Virus record (IMG/VR): IMGVR_UViG_3300028558_000050
Coordinates: 1 to 40,807 of that record
DNA length: 40,807 nt
Reading direction: 5' to 3' (one strand)
Origin: a virus
Position 1 is the first letter of the stretch. Every line of letters starts with the position of its first letter. Shown piece by piece: positions 28,965-37,764 of the stretch. The notes under the pieces are model-generated. The model worked only from the letters and a program-made list of their open reading frames with translations, was not told where the DNA came from and ran no database searches. A program made the position numbers and the translations under genes.

Positions 28965-31546
28965 GGCATGTTCCCGCCGGATTGCTGGAACGCCCGCGTG
29001 CCGAGCGCGCTGTAGTCGGGCCGCAGCCAGCGCGGCAGCAGGCCCGAATTGGGCGGCCCGTCATCGTGGCCCAGCTCGACCGGCAGCTGCTCGCCGCCTG
29101 GCCCGATCGCCGCGACCTCGCGCCGCGTCAGGTTGCGCGCAGCCTGGCGGTTGGCCGCGATCGTGTTGGCGCTGTCGAACGGCACCACCAGCACCTGGCC
29201 ATCGGCGAAGCGCACCGGCAGGCCAGGGCCGGCCATCAGGACCATGCCCTTGTCGTCGGCCGTGGTCATCCAGTAGCCGTTGCTGCGGATCGAGCGCACC
29301 AGCATGTCGCGCGCCTGGGTGTCGGTGATGCCCTTGTCGTGCGCCGGCGTCGCCAGCTCCAGCTTGGGCATGGCGTCGATCACCGTCTGCTGCGCGCCGC
29401 GCACGGCGGACGCCTCGGCCACCGGCAGGCCCTCCACCTTGGGCACGCGCACGGTGCCCACCGTCTCCCAATGGTCGAAGAACAACCGATCGGCGGCGCG
29501 CTGCGCGGCGCGGCCGTCGTCGCCCTCGCCGCGCATGGCGTAGAGCCGGGCCAGCTTCTCGATCGCCGTCTGGTACGTCGCCAGGAAGCGCGGCCCATCC
29601 GGCGCCTGGGCGAAGGTCGGTGCCATCGCCGAGACGGCCGCGCGCGTCGCCTCGTCGATCGCCGTCATGCGCTGCGGCCCCAGGACCTGCTTGGCCTGGT
29701 CCTCAGTGACCTTGAACGCCTCGGCGACCTCGACCTTGGGCAGGCTGGCGCCATCGGGCAGCGCGCTCAGCACCTGCACGTCCGCCGGCGCCGGCTTGCC
29801 GTGCCACAGCTGCGCCTGGACGCGGTCCCATTGGTCGCCGAACTGGCCACGCACCTGGTCCACCAGGTCGGCGCGGCTCTGGCCTTCGGCCGTCAGGAAC
29901 TTGGCGCGCATCGCCTCGGCCGCATCGTGCGGCAGGAGCTGCAGGCGATGTTCCGCCACGCCCTCGCGCCGCTGGGCGTCGAGCAGCGCCTGCCAGGCCA
30001 GGCGCCGCGTGTCGGCCGCCTGCGCCTGTTCGTTGGCGTCCTGGCTCGCCGTCTGCTTGTCGGCCGTCGCCAGCTGCTCGGCGATCGTCGGGTAGTTTTG
30101 CAGCGCATAGGACGCCGGGTCCTTGTCGCGCGCCGTGATCCTGGCCTGCAGCGCGGCATGCAGCGCGCGCGCCTCGTGCAGCTCGCGCGGCGTCGCCGTC
30201 GCGCGATCCTTCTCCATGTAGCCGTGCATCCGGCCGTAGCGCGCCTCGGCCTCGGCCGCGCTGCCATAGCTCGGGAACTGATCGAAGCCCTGCGCCTCGG
30301 CGAGCTTGATGGCCTCCTCGGGCGGCACGATCTTGCCGCCCCACACGGTCGGGATGTTGTAGGTCTTGCCGTCGCGTTCGACGCTCGCCTGGTAGAGCGT
30401 GGAGCGCGAGCCGTCCGGATTGGTGACGCCGCCAGGTCCCGCGACGTTGCCGAGGTGGCGCTTGTAGAGCGCCTGTTCCTGCGGCGTCAGCTTCATGTCG
30501 GCGTTGGCCTGGTTGTAGTTCGTCTCGTCGGGCGGCACGCTGCCGCGCTGCAGCTCGCCGATCCGCGCCTGTATCTGTGGGATCGTCTTGCCGCTGGTGT
30601 CCGTCTCGACGCTCTTGGCGAAGTCCCAGGCCTGCTTGATGCGCACGCCGATCGCTGACTTGTCGCCGCCGGCGCGGGCCATCAGCTGCTTGTAGCTGCC
30701 CTCGTCCGGCAGCTGGCCGGTCGCCGCGCCGGTGCGCAGGTCGGCGATGAACTCGCCGGCATCGGCGCGCAGCTCGGCGCGGGCCTGCACGCCCAGGCTC
30801 TCGGCGCGCTGCTGTGCCCGGCTGCGCAGCTCCACGCGCTGGGCCGCGTCGAGGTACTTGAATTTTTCCGTGTCACCGAGGGCCGCCACCGCGGCGCTCG
30901 GGTTGCTGCGGATCATCTCGCCGGCGAGCGCGGCATCGACGCGGCCGAGATAGGCCTTCTTGAACTGGCCTGCACCCAACGCCGTCACGTTGCCGGTGCG
31001 CACCGCGTCCTCGAGTTTTTTCGACACTTCGGCCTGGACCGCCTGGCGCTCCTGGTCGGTTTTCGCGAACACGCTGGCCGTCGCCATCTTGTCCAGGTCG
31101 TCGGCCAGGCCGGTTCGGAACTGCTGAATTTCTTCGGAACGTGCCTGCTGCTTCACCTGCAGCTGCATCGGCCGCATGATGGTATTGAAACGAATGTTGA
31201 AATTTTCCAGCGCCCGGCCAGGCAGGCGCTCGGCGGCCGCTGTGCGCACCTCATCGGCCTTGGCCTGGAACTTCGCCGCGCGGCTCTTGGTGTCGCTGTC
31301 CTGTTCCAGGGTGATGCGATGATCGGCCAGCGTGTCCTGCGCCTTGGTCAGCTCGTCGGAGACTTGCCGCGCCTCGCGCGCCTGGGCCATGTGATCGACG
31401 ACGTCACCCACCGCCGACAGGCCCCTGCCGATACCTTCCAGCGCGCCGGCGCCGCTGTTGATCGCGGCCGCGTCGAGACTGCCGAGCTGCGGTTCGCCAA
31501 CCGAGACGACGCCGCCTTGCACCTGGGCGAATGGAACACGGCTCAT
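28961..31546 (-). CDS. Internal virion/ejection protein (861 aa), gp15-like position
   Basis: This long helical protein is coupled by ATGA to both neighbours. The N-terminal third is coiled-coil-like (VDHMAQAREARQVSDELTKA; KKLEDAVRTGNVTALGAGQF). Residues about 352-447 match a small domain shared by many phage structural proteins: LTPQEQALYKRHLGNVAGPG, then SRSTLYQASVERDGKTYNIP, VWGGKIVPPEEAIKLAEAQG and GRMHGYMEKD. Gene order (gp14-like gene before, other ejection proteins after) matches T7 gp14-gp15-gp16. It probably forms part of the internal core and the periplasmic ejection tube. Confidence 0.74.
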   Translation of the reverse strand: MSRVPFAQVQGGVVSVGEPQLGSLDAAAINSGAGALEGIGRGLSAVGDVVDHMAQAREARQVSDELTKAQDTLADHRITLEQDSDTKSRAAKFQAKADEVRTAAAERLPGRALENFNIRFNTIMRPMQLQVKQQARSEEIQQFRTGLADDLDKMATASVFAKTDQERQAVQAEVSKKLEDAVRTGNVTALGAGQFKKAYLGRVDAALAGEMIRSNPSAAVAALGDTEKFKYLDAAQRVELRSRAQQRAESLGVQARAELRADAGEFIADLRTGAATGQLPDEGSYKQLMARAGGDKSAIGVRIKQAWDFAKSVETDTSGKTIPQIQARIGELQRGSVPPDETNYNQANADMKLTPQEQALYKRHLGNVAGPGGVTNPDGSRSTLYQASVERDGKTYNIPTVWGGKIVPPEEAIKLAEAQGFDQFPSYGSAAEAEARYGRMHGYMEKDRATATPRELHEARALHAALQARITARDKDPASYALQNYPTIAEQLATADKQTASQDANEQAQAADTRRLAWQALLDAQRREGVAEHRLQLLPHDAAEAMRAKFLTAEGQSRADLVDQVRGQFGDQWDRVQAQLWHGKPAPADVQVLSALPDGASLPKVEVAEAFKVTEDQAKQVLGPQRMTAIDEATRAAVSAMAPTFAQAPDGPRFLATYQTAIEKLARLYAMRGEGDDGRAAQRAADRLFFDHWETVGTVRVPKVEGLPVAEASAVRGAQQTVIDAMPKLELATPAHDKGITDTQARDMLVRSIRSNGYWMTTADDKGMVLMAGPGLPVRFADGQVLVVPFDSANTIAANRQAARNLTRREVAAIGPGGEQLPVELGHDDGPPNSGLLPRWLRPDYSALGTRAFQQSGGNMP

Positions 31547-32148
31547 CCTGTTGTTACTCCACCCGGCACCGCACCTGGCGGCGCGGCCCCTCCCGCTGGA
31601 CTGGACACATCGCCGCCGCCGCCCTCTCCCAGCAGGTCGAGCTGGCCCGCGATCTTGGCGCCGGCGCCAAGGGTCGTGCCGATCGCTGAGCCGATACCGC
31701 GCGCGGCGGCCGCGCTGCCGGCCTGGTCCTGGTTGACGGCGCCCATGCGTATCTGCCAGGCGCGCTCGTCGTGCTGGAACTTCACTTGCTCGGCCTGGAA
31801 CTCGTTTTCCTTGGCCTGCTGGTCCAGCAGCTCCAGCGGCGAGCCCTGGCTGACATCGACGCCGTTGCCGGCCAGCGCGGCGATCGAGCGGCCGCGATCA
31901 ATCGCGCCCTGGCGCTTCTGGCGCATGTAGGCCGTGATGCCCTGCTGCTGCTCCAGGTCAGCCTGGTTACGGAGCGCGGCGGCATTGACGCCGGCCTGCG
32001 CCGAAGCGGCCGCGCCGGCGCCGATCGCGCTAACGGCCGACACCGCCGCCCCGGCCACCGCCAGGCCAATGGCGACCTCCTCGATGCCGGTCCAGCAGGC
32101 GCCGAAGCGAGGACGGTGGACGCCATAAGCGGCGTTTCCAAAATTCAT
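31543..32148 (-). CDS. gp14-like internal virion protein B
   Basis: This 201-aa protein has an N-terminal hydrophobic stretch (IGLAVAGAAVSAVSAIGAGA) and the pattern NAAALRNQADLEQQ...YMRQKRQGAIDRG...SIAALAGNGVDVSQGSPLEL, then EFQAEQVKFQHDERAWQIRM. This resembles T7 gp14-family internal virion proteins, which are ejected into the outer membrane at infection. The C-terminus is Gly/Pro-rich (GEGGGGDVSSPAGGAAPPGA). ATG 32148 overlaps the previous stop as ATGA, so longer readings are shadows. Confidence 0.8.
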   Translation of the reverse strand: MNFGNAAYGVHRPRFGACWTGIEEVAIGLAVAGAAVSAVSAIGAGAAASAQAGVNAAALRNQADLEQQQGITAYMRQKRQGAIDRGRSIAALAGNGVDVSQGSPLELLDQQAKENEFQAEQVKFQHDERAWQIRMGAVNQDQAGSAAAARGIGSAIGTTLGAGAKIAGQLDLLGEGGGGDVSSPAGGAAPPGAVPGGVTTG

Positions 32149-32681
32149 CGCAGCAGCCCCCTTGCCAGGAGGGAGGGGCACCAGGCGGCGTGACAGGCGC
32201 GCTCCAGCTCGTAGAGCGCGATCGCGACGACGGGCGGCTCGTCGAATTTCGGGACCTGGTGGACGTAGCGCAGCATCGGCACCGTCTCGCCGCCGAAGCC
32301 CGTCGCCAGGCCGGTAAACACGAAGCCGAGGCGACGGATGAAGCGCAGCGCCTCGGCCCAGGTCGCGCGCACGATCGCGCCGATCGTCCGCACGCCGCGC
32401 TCGTGCGCCATCTGCATGCCCGCCTGCAGCGGGCCAATCACGAAGCGCCAGACGCGGGCCGGCGCCGCCTCGCGCTTCCAGAAGAACGCCAGGCCGTCGC
32501 CCTTCACGATCTCGACGACGCCGCCCAGCGCCAGCAGCTGCTCGCCGTCCCACAGCGTGCGCACCGCCGCCGCGTTCTGCCGGTGCGCCAGGCGCGCCAT
32601 CTCCCAGCAGCCGCGCACATGCGGCGCGTCGCCGGCGTCCGCCGGCCGCTCGGGATCGGTCCAGGGTCGCAGCTCGATCAT
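32145..32681 (-). CDS. gp13-like protein with GNAT-type fold
   Basis: This 178-aa protein lies between the gp12-like tail tube gene and the gp14-like gene, the exact T7 gp13 position. It shows GNAT-like features: DGEQLLALGGVVEIVKGDGL (strands), FVIGPLQAGMQMAHERGVRT (loop and helix), then TWAEALRFIRRLGFVFTGLA, like the neighbour-related helices of acetyltransferases. T7 gp13-type proteins (DUF2833) are needed for correct core and ejection-protein assembly. Acetyltransferase activity is not implied. ATGA overlaps on both sides set the ends. Confidence 0.76.
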   Translation of the reverse strand: MIELRPWTDPERPADAGDAPHVRGCWEMARLAHRQNAAAVRTLWDGEQLLALGGVVEIVKGDGLAFFWKREAAPARVWRFVIGPLQAGMQMAHERGVRTIGAIVRATWAEALRFIRRLGFVFTGLATGFGGETVPMLRYVHQVPKFDEPPVVAIALYELERACHAAWCPSLLARGLLR

Positions 32682-35071
32682 GGCTGCACATGCGGGGCGT
32701 AGGCATGCGCCACCAGGAGCTGCACGTTGAGCGGCATCGGCCGCGTCTGGCGGACGGCGTATTGTGGCTCGCGCGTCCACTCGCCGGCGGTCTGCAGCTG
32801 CTTGATGCCGCTGGTCGGCGTCGGCGGCCGCATCGGCGTCGCCGCCTCGCCGACCTTGTAGGTAAGCACCGGCTCCCAGCGCACCTTTTCGTCCTCGCGC
32901 TCGGGCACGCTCGCGACCTGGCCGCCCACCGAGTTGAGGACGCGCAGCTTGATTTCGTTGACGCGGCCCCAGCGTCCCTGGCCGATCACCGGCGACGGCC
33001 CAAGATCGACCGGCAGGCTGACCATGATGCCGACATAGGGGAAGCCCACGCGAACCTCCCAGCCCGGCACGGCCAGGTCGATCGCGCCGTTGACCACCTT
33101 CGCCGGCGCCAGCACGTTGCCGTCGCTTACCGCCGTCACGTAGAGGCCTTCGGCGTGGTCGAGGCCTGTCACGCGCTTGACCGTGAGGCCCCACGATCCG
33201 CTCCAGATCGCGTTGCCGCTCTTGAACGCCTGGCGGATGCTGCACACCGCTTCGGTCGCCGAGTTGATCGCCGTTATGACCGCGACGCCGGTGCGCCATA
33301 CCGGCTGGCCGCGCAGCGTCGGGTTGCGATCGAGCCAGCGCGCCTTGATGAAGTCGCCGACATTCGCCCCGGTGAAGGCGAACCCGCCGCTGACGTTCGA
33401 CAGCTGGAACAGCACGCCGTCGCCGACCTCGGCCTGGCCAGGCGTCAGGTCGGCCGTGGGCGTGTTGTTGAGCTGCTGGCTGCAATCGAGCCAGCACTGG
33501 TTTTCGGCCGGCGTGAACCATAGCGCCGGCCGGCCCATGCGCTCGATCGTGCGCAGCGTGCGGCCCGGCAGCTCGCGCTTGACCACCGCCCACAGCTCGT
33601 CGTGGGTCGGACCGACCAGCGTGCAAATGCTGACGACCTGCGGCTCGTCGGCCGCCGGGTTCGCCATGACGCCGTCGCCGTCGATTTGATCGTCGAGGGC
33701 CGGCACGCCCAGCACATGGCGATGCCAGCCCAGCACGTTCTCCTTGGGCTCGTAGATCGCGCCGGCGAGCTGGTCGTTGCCGCGTATCGTCCAGATCGTG
33801 CCGAGCGGATTGGCCTGCCAGGCGAGCGCCTGGAAGCCAGGGCTATCGGGCGCCAGCCACGCCATGTGGCTGGCCAGCAGCGTCAGGTTGTCGGCGCCGT
33901 AGTTGGCGAACCGAATGTCATAGACCAGCGAGCGGATATTGAGGCCGTAGCGATCGACGAACACCACGGCCGCGCCGGTGTTGATCGGCTCGATGCCGGC
34001 CTTGGCGCCGTCCGGCGAGATCGGCTTTTGCCACACCTGCGTCGGCGTGATCGCGACGCCGGTGCTGTCGCCGGACACGCGGTTCTCGCCGCCGCCGGTC
34101 AGCGCGATCAGGTCGTTGCTGACGCCGAGGCCAACGACGCGATCGACGCCCTCCTGGCCGAGCGCGTAGGCGTAGGCGCCGTCGTCGGTCAGCGGATCGC
34201 GCGGCGCGAAGTCGTCGAAACCGGCGATCGCGCTGCCGTCGATGCGGTCGGGGATCGCCGCCGGGCCGCCCAGGACCAGGCGCTGCTCATGGATGCGCGC
34301 CACCTTCGGCCAGCCCAGGCGGTTGCTGTAGAGGCCCAGGCGCCAGTCGCTGTAGTCGGCCGCGCCAGGTGCGGCGCCGGCCTGCGCCGTGGCGACGACA
34401 TGGGTGCTGTCCGTAACCGTCTTGACGATGAACCACGCCCAGCTGCCGCCGGCCTTGATCCGGATCAGCCGGCCCTCGTCGCCGGCGCCGAACGGTTCCT
34501 TGCCGGCCGCCCAGCCCACCGCCTCGATCGGATAGTCGCTGCCGGTCGGCGCCGAGAGGCGCAGGATCAGCGTCGTGTCGGCGTTCTCCTTGCCGTAGGG
34601 ACCGTCGATCAAATCGAACACGGAGAAGGTCCACGTTTCCAGGTCGTGGCGCTGGATCGTGAAAATTCCCCGGTTCTCGTGGACGATGAACAGGAAGTCG
34701 GCCGACTGGCAGTAACCCAGCAGGTCCAGCTCGTCGGCCGGAAACGGCGTCACCACCTCGACCGGCAGGCCCGTGGTGCGATCGGCGACCTGGCCGAGCG
34801 TGTGCCAGAAGCGGGCGTAGAGTTCGCCCAGCTCGATCACGTTGCCCTGTTCGTCGGAGAAGCGGAACCGGCGCAGCAGGCAATCCTTGCCGGTGTCCTT
34901 GGGGAAGCCCATCAGCTCAAAGCCGGGGCGAAACGTGTACATGCCGGTCGTCGTCAGCAGGAAGTTTTCGAGCCGCACGCAGCCGTTGCCGTAGCGCGCC
35001 GTGTCGGGCCGGCCCCAAAAGTCGGGGCTCACCTCGCCGGCGGTCAGGTTGGTCAGGCCGACATTCGGCAT
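32678..35071 (-). CDS. Tail tubular protein B/nozzle (gp12-like)
   Basis: This 797-aa protein starts with the typical opening of the T7 gp12 family: LTNLTAGEVSPDFWGRPDTA, then YGNGCVRLENFLLTTTGMYT and FRPGFEL. This is followed by many beta-strands, including RLVLGGPAAIPDRIDGS and LIALTGGGENRVSGDSTGV. The protein forms the tubular nozzle of the short tail, below the gp11-like adaptor, and holds the fibres. It starts four bases after the previous stop with GAGG upstream (gaggtgatgggATG). The length is close to T7 gp12 (about 794 aa). Confidence 0.9.
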   Translation of the reverse strand: MPNVGLTNLTAGEVSPDFWGRPDTARYGNGCVRLENFLLTTTGMYTFRPGFELMGFPKDTGKDCLLRRFRFSDEQGNVIELGELYARFWHTLGQVADRTTGLPVEVVTPFPADELDLLGYCQSADFLFIVHENRGIFTIQRHDLETWTFSVFDLIDGPYGKENADTTLILRLSAPTGSDYPIEAVGWAAGKEPFGAGDEGRLIRIKAGGSWAWFIVKTVTDSTHVVATAQAGAAPGAADYSDWRLGLYSNRLGWPKVARIHEQRLVLGGPAAIPDRIDGSAIAGFDDFAPRDPLTDDGAYAYALGQEGVDRVVGLGVSNDLIALTGGGENRVSGDSTGVAITPTQVWQKPISPDGAKAGIEPINTGAAVVFVDRYGLNIRSLVYDIRFANYGADNLTLLASHMAWLAPDSPGFQALAWQANPLGTIWTIRGNDQLAGAIYEPKENVLGWHRHVLGVPALDDQIDGDGVMANPAADEPQVVSICTLVGPTHDELWAVVKRELPGRTLRTIERMGRPALWFTPAENQCWLDCSQQLNNTPTADLTPGQAEVGDGVLFQLSNVSGGFAFTGANVGDFIKARWLDRNPTLRGQPVWRTGVAVITAINSATEAVCSIRQAFKSGNAIWSGSWGLTVKRVTGLDHAEGLYVTAVSDGNVLAPAKVVNGAIDLAVPGWEVRVGFPYVGIMVSLPVDLGPSPVIGQGRWGRVNEIKLRVLNSVGGQVASVPEREDEKVRWEPVLTYKVGEAATPMRPPTPTSGIKQLQTAGEWTREPQYAVRQTRPMPLNVQLLVAHAYAPHVQP

Positions 35072-35075
35072 CCCA

Positions 35076-35663
35076 TCACCTCGGGATGAAACCGCCGCCG
35101 AGGCGGGATCTGACGAAGCTGTCGGGTGCCACGCGCTTGACGACGCCGGCGCGGCCGTTGTCCGTCTTGGCGTTGGCCAGGGCCTCGGCGACGTCGTCCT
35201 TGCAACGTTTGCGGATCGCCTCGCTCGCCTCGATCGGCGTGCAGATTTTGTAGGCCAGCAGCGCGCCCAAGTAGGCGCAGAAGTAAGCCGAGAAACGGCC
35301 GATGTCGCCGCCGCGCTGGACGCCGATCAACGTCACGCTCGGCTGGTCCGTCGTGATGCAGCCAGGCCACTCGTCGAAGTCGTCGCGCGGCCGTATCTCA
35401 AACACGCGCACGCAATCAGGCGGCATGACGAACGCGAACCGGCGATCGGGGTCCGGATTGTCCGCCGCCTGCTTGGCGGTCGGGTTCGGCCAGCTCTTGC
35501 GCGCGAACTTCCAGGGATGCGCGGCCAGCGCCTCCTCCAGCGCCAAGGCCCACATGGTCTGGATCGCCTCGGCCATACGGCCAGGCGCGCCGTCGATGTT
35601 CTCGACGAACTCGCCGTTGTGCGCGGCGATGGCCAGGTTGGCGATGTCGGACTTGGTTGCCAT
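35076..35663 (-). CDS. Tail tubular protein A/tail adaptor (gp11-like)
   Basis: This 195-aa protein has T7 gp11-family features: an N-terminal helix (KSDIANLAIAAHNGE), then WALALEEALAAHPWKFARKS, the segment FAFVMPPDCVRVFEI, and a second helical half (FCAYLGALLAYKICTPIEAS). These proteins ring the portal and carry the nozzle. Its length equals T7 gp11 (196 aa). ATG 35663 has only a weak ribosome binding site. It lies between the cement protein and the gp12-like protein, the expected order. Confidence 0.88.
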   Translation of the reverse strand: MATKSDIANLAIAAHNGEFVENIDGAPGRMAEAIQTMWALALEEALAAHPWKFARKSWPNPTAKQAADNPDPDRRFAFVMPPDCVRVFEIRPRDDFDEWPGCITTDQPSVTLIGVQRGGDIGRFSAYFCAYLGALLAYKICTPIEASEAIRKRCKDDVAEALANAKTDNGRAGVVKRVAPDSFVRSRLGGGFIPR

Positions 35664-35744
35664 GGTTCAGCTCTGTGCTGCAGGTGCGGCGACGCGGGGG
35701 AAGGGACTAACCACCGCCGCGCCGCCGCTGCCCTGCAAACCAGG

Positions 35745-36179
35745 TCAGGCCCGCAGGACGTTCCAGTGGAGCCGGAACTTGGTGGCGGCCGTCGGGGCAC
35801 CGCCACCGATCGTCACCTGCAGCTCGCGGTCCTGGGTCAGGACGTAGCCGAGGATGCCGTTGACGCGGGTGCTGTTCTGGCCAGCTGCGTTGGCGGCGAT
35901 CGCCGCCGAGTAGCGGCCAGCCGAACCGTCGTCGCCGATCTGCAGCGTGACGCCGGCGCCCATGGCGTCGAAGTCGAGGGAGAAGCTGATGAAGCGATCG
36001 CCCTTCTTCAGCGCCTTGCTCGGCCCCATGATGACGATGTCGTTTTGCGCCGCGCCTGCGGGCACCACGAAGTCGTCGTAGAAGGAGGCCATCTTGCCGC
36101 CGCCGTCGCCGCTGGAAATCGGCACCGGCGCCGTGCCCGGCTGCGAGGCCAGGTTGTTCGTACCACGTTGAGTTGCCAT
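35745..36179 (-). CDS. Bbp16-like capsid cement/decoration protein
   Basis: This 144-aa protein directly follows the major capsid gene. Its sequence (SFYDDFVVPAGAAQNDIVIM; FISFSLDFDAMGAGVTLQIG; ELQVTIGGGAPTAATKFRLH) is beta-rich and fits a jelly-roll. It resembles the Bbp16 cement protein of Bordetella phage BPP-1, which binds the capsid lattice from outside. The flexible N-terminus (ATQRGTNNLASQPGTAPVPI) may clamp neighbouring capsomers. ATG 36179 has AAGGAG upstream. The family assignment is by resemblance and position. Confidence 0.72.
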   Translation of the reverse strand: MATQRGTNNLASQPGTAPVPISSGDGGGKMASFYDDFVVPAGAAQNDIVIMGPSKALKKGDRFISFSLDFDAMGAGVTLQIGDDGSAGRYSAAIAANAAGQNSTRVNGILGYVLTQDRELQVTIGGGAPTAATKFRLHWNVLRA

Positions 36180-36212
36180 GTCGTCTGTCTCCTTGGAGGG
36201 TGGTCAAACGAC

Positions 36213-36235
36213 CGCCGGGCGCTAGGCGTCCGGCG
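36213..36235 (-). terminator. Hairpin between capsid and cement protein genes
   Basis: CGCCGGGCGC pairs with GCGTCCGGCG over ten positions (one G-T pair) with a three-base loop. It is in the 71-base gap after the major capsid gene. No T run follows, so it is more likely an attenuator or RNA-stability element than a full stop. It could set the capsid to cement ratio. Confidence 0.45.
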
Positions 36236-36250
36236 ATCGCCCGAACGCGC

Positions 36251-37183
36251 TTAGGGCGCGGTCGTGATGCACTTGATGGCGACGACGCCGCGATCGAGGC
36301 GCCGGGCGGCGCCGCAATCCATTTCGGTGGTGATGTCCCACTCGCGCTTTTCGCCGTTCCACCACACGTCGCCGGTGATGCCGCCAGGCGTCCAGCGGCG
36401 GATCGCGCCCTTGACACCCATCAGGACGGTGCGGGTGTTGGCGCCGCCGGTGCCGTCGCCGGTGCCGTAGGTCAGCATGCGCTGCGACAGCGTGCCGTCC
36501 TCGTCGTAGAGATCGCCGAGGCGGTAGAAATCGACGAGGCCGTACCGCTTCACGATGCCCTTATCGCGCACCATTTCGGTCGTGTAGTCGCGGCTCGACA
36601 CCTGGAGGACGTTCTTGAACGTCTCCTCCTCGGCCTCGGTCCACAGGCACCAGATACGATCGTCGCGCTTCATCTGGCCGTACCGCTGCAGGTAGGCCAC
36701 CGCGTCGTCGTACTTCGACAGCGTGAACCCGGCATTGCCGTCAGCGAGCGTGCCGGCACCGGGGAAGTTGTTGGCCGTCGAGAAGGTCTTACCCGAGTAG
36801 GCAACGGCGGTCGCTGCGGAGATCAGGATTTGATCCTTCTGCCGCTTCGCTGCCGCGACCTGGGCCTGCGCGATGCCGGTTGTCGGATCGACACGCATGC
36901 GCAGCTTGTCCGACGTATCGACGGCGACCTGGTTGTAGTAGGGGTCGCTGAACACCCAGCGGCGCCGGGTGTTGACCTGGGACTTGGTCAGGTCGGTGTT
37001 GCGCGTGTCCTTGCGCCGCATCGTCGTGACGCCAAAGAAGTCCTCGGACTTGCTCTCGACGCCGCTTTCGCTGTCCTCGATGCAGAGGCCTTCGGTAACG
37101 GCCTCCTCCTGCTGCGCCCAAAGCTCGATCGACTCCGAATACTTCGAGGTCATCGCATTGGCGAGCTCTTGCTGCTGGCTCAT
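36251..37183 (-). CDS. Major capsid protein
   Basis: This 310-aa protein has the size and composition of podovirus major capsid proteins and lies in the canonical place between scaffold and tail genes. It starts SQQQELANAMTSKYSESIEL. The middle contains RRRWVFSDPYYNQVAVDTSD, and TGIAQAQVAAAKRQKDQILI is followed by TLSKYDDAVAYLQRYGQMKR. These match the family seen in BPP-1-type and related phages, whose capsid protein has an HK97-like fold. It assembles on the scaffold protein and the mature shell is held by the cement protein. ATG 37183 has GGAG upstream. A stable hairpin lies 200 bases upstream. Confidence 0.88.
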   Translation of the reverse strand: MSQQQELANAMTSKYSESIELWAQQEEAVTEGLCIEDSESGVESKSEDFFGVTTMRRKDTRNTDLTKSQVNTRRRWVFSDPYYNQVAVDTSDKLRMRVDPTTGIAQAQVAAAKRQKDQILISAATAVAYSGKTFSTANNFPGAGTLADGNAGFTLSKYDDAVAYLQRYGQMKRDDRIWCLWTEAEEETFKNVLQVSSRDYTTEMVRDKGIVKRYGLVDFYRLGDLYDEDGTLSQRMLTYGTGDGTGGANTRTVLMGVKGAIRRWTPGGITGDVWWNGEKREWDITTEMDCGAARRLDRGVVAIKCITTAP

Positions 37184-37385
37184 TGTCGCTTCGCTCCAAA
37201 TCAGGTGAGCGAACCGAGTTCCGTATCTCTCCCGCTTTTCCGCCCCGGCCGACGCAGGAACCGCGCCCGGATTGCAAGTCTGGCAGAAGCCTTGCGGCCC
37301 CTGTTCTCGGCGTGTCGCGCGACGCCTGGCACGGCCGCTTTACGTCTCGGCGCGACGTTCGCGAGGGCTTTGATCGGCGGCTTGT

Positions 37386-37413
37386 GGCGGCCCGGCCAAA
37401 TTGCCGGGCCGCC
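37386..37413 (-). promoter_or_regulatory. Stable hairpin upstream of the major capsid gene
   Basis: GGCGGCCCGGC (37386-37396) pairs perfectly with GCCGGGCCGCC (37403-37413) around a six-base loop, giving an 11-bp stem. It lies in the 254-base gap between the 103-aa gene and the capsid gene, the longest gap inside the late operon. No T tract follows. It may be an attenuator or RNase barrier that raises capsid mRNA, perhaps combined with an internal promoter that I could not identify. Confidence 0.55.
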
Positions 37414-37437
37414 CGTTACCGTTCGGTCTTGCTCTCG

Positions 37438-37749
37438 CTAATCCTTGTTGCCGCTCCCGGCCTGGCGCAGCGACGCCGGCCCCTTGCCGGCCTCCGCGCC
37501 GTCGTTGCCCTCGGCGCCCTCGGCGCCAACCTTGCCGGCATCGTCCGCCGGCTCGTGCTGTTGCTGTTGCTGCGGCGGCGCCGGCCGGTGATCGCGGCGG
37601 CCGGTCGTAACCCACTGAAAGATCAGGTCCGCCACGCCCTCGACGTTGTGGCCACGGCCGGTCAGCTGCGCCTGGCGCAACGCCATGTCCATGCAGTAGA
37701 GCCGGATTTCAGCGGGGCTAAGCCCGCCCTTCATTTCGCCTGGCTTCAT
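37438..37749 (-). CDS. Small head-assembly-region protein (103 aa)
   Basis: This protein has a folded N-terminal half (SPAEIRLYCMDMALRQAQLT; EGVADLIFQWVTTGR) and a disordered, Gln/Gly/Ala/Glu-rich tail (PPQQQQQHEPADDAGK). It sits between scaffold and capsid genes. Small genes here are common in podoviruses, but their function is mostly unknown. ATG 37749 has GGGGA upstream and its stop precedes the hairpin region before the capsid gene. Confidence 0.68.
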   Translation of the reverse strand: MKPGEMKGGLSPAEIRLYCMDMALRQAQLTGRGHNVEGVADLIFQWVTTGRRDHRPAPPQQQQQHEPADDAGKVGAEGAEGNDGAEAGKGPASLRQAGSGNKD

Positions 37750-37764
37750 CGTTCGTCCCCTTCG

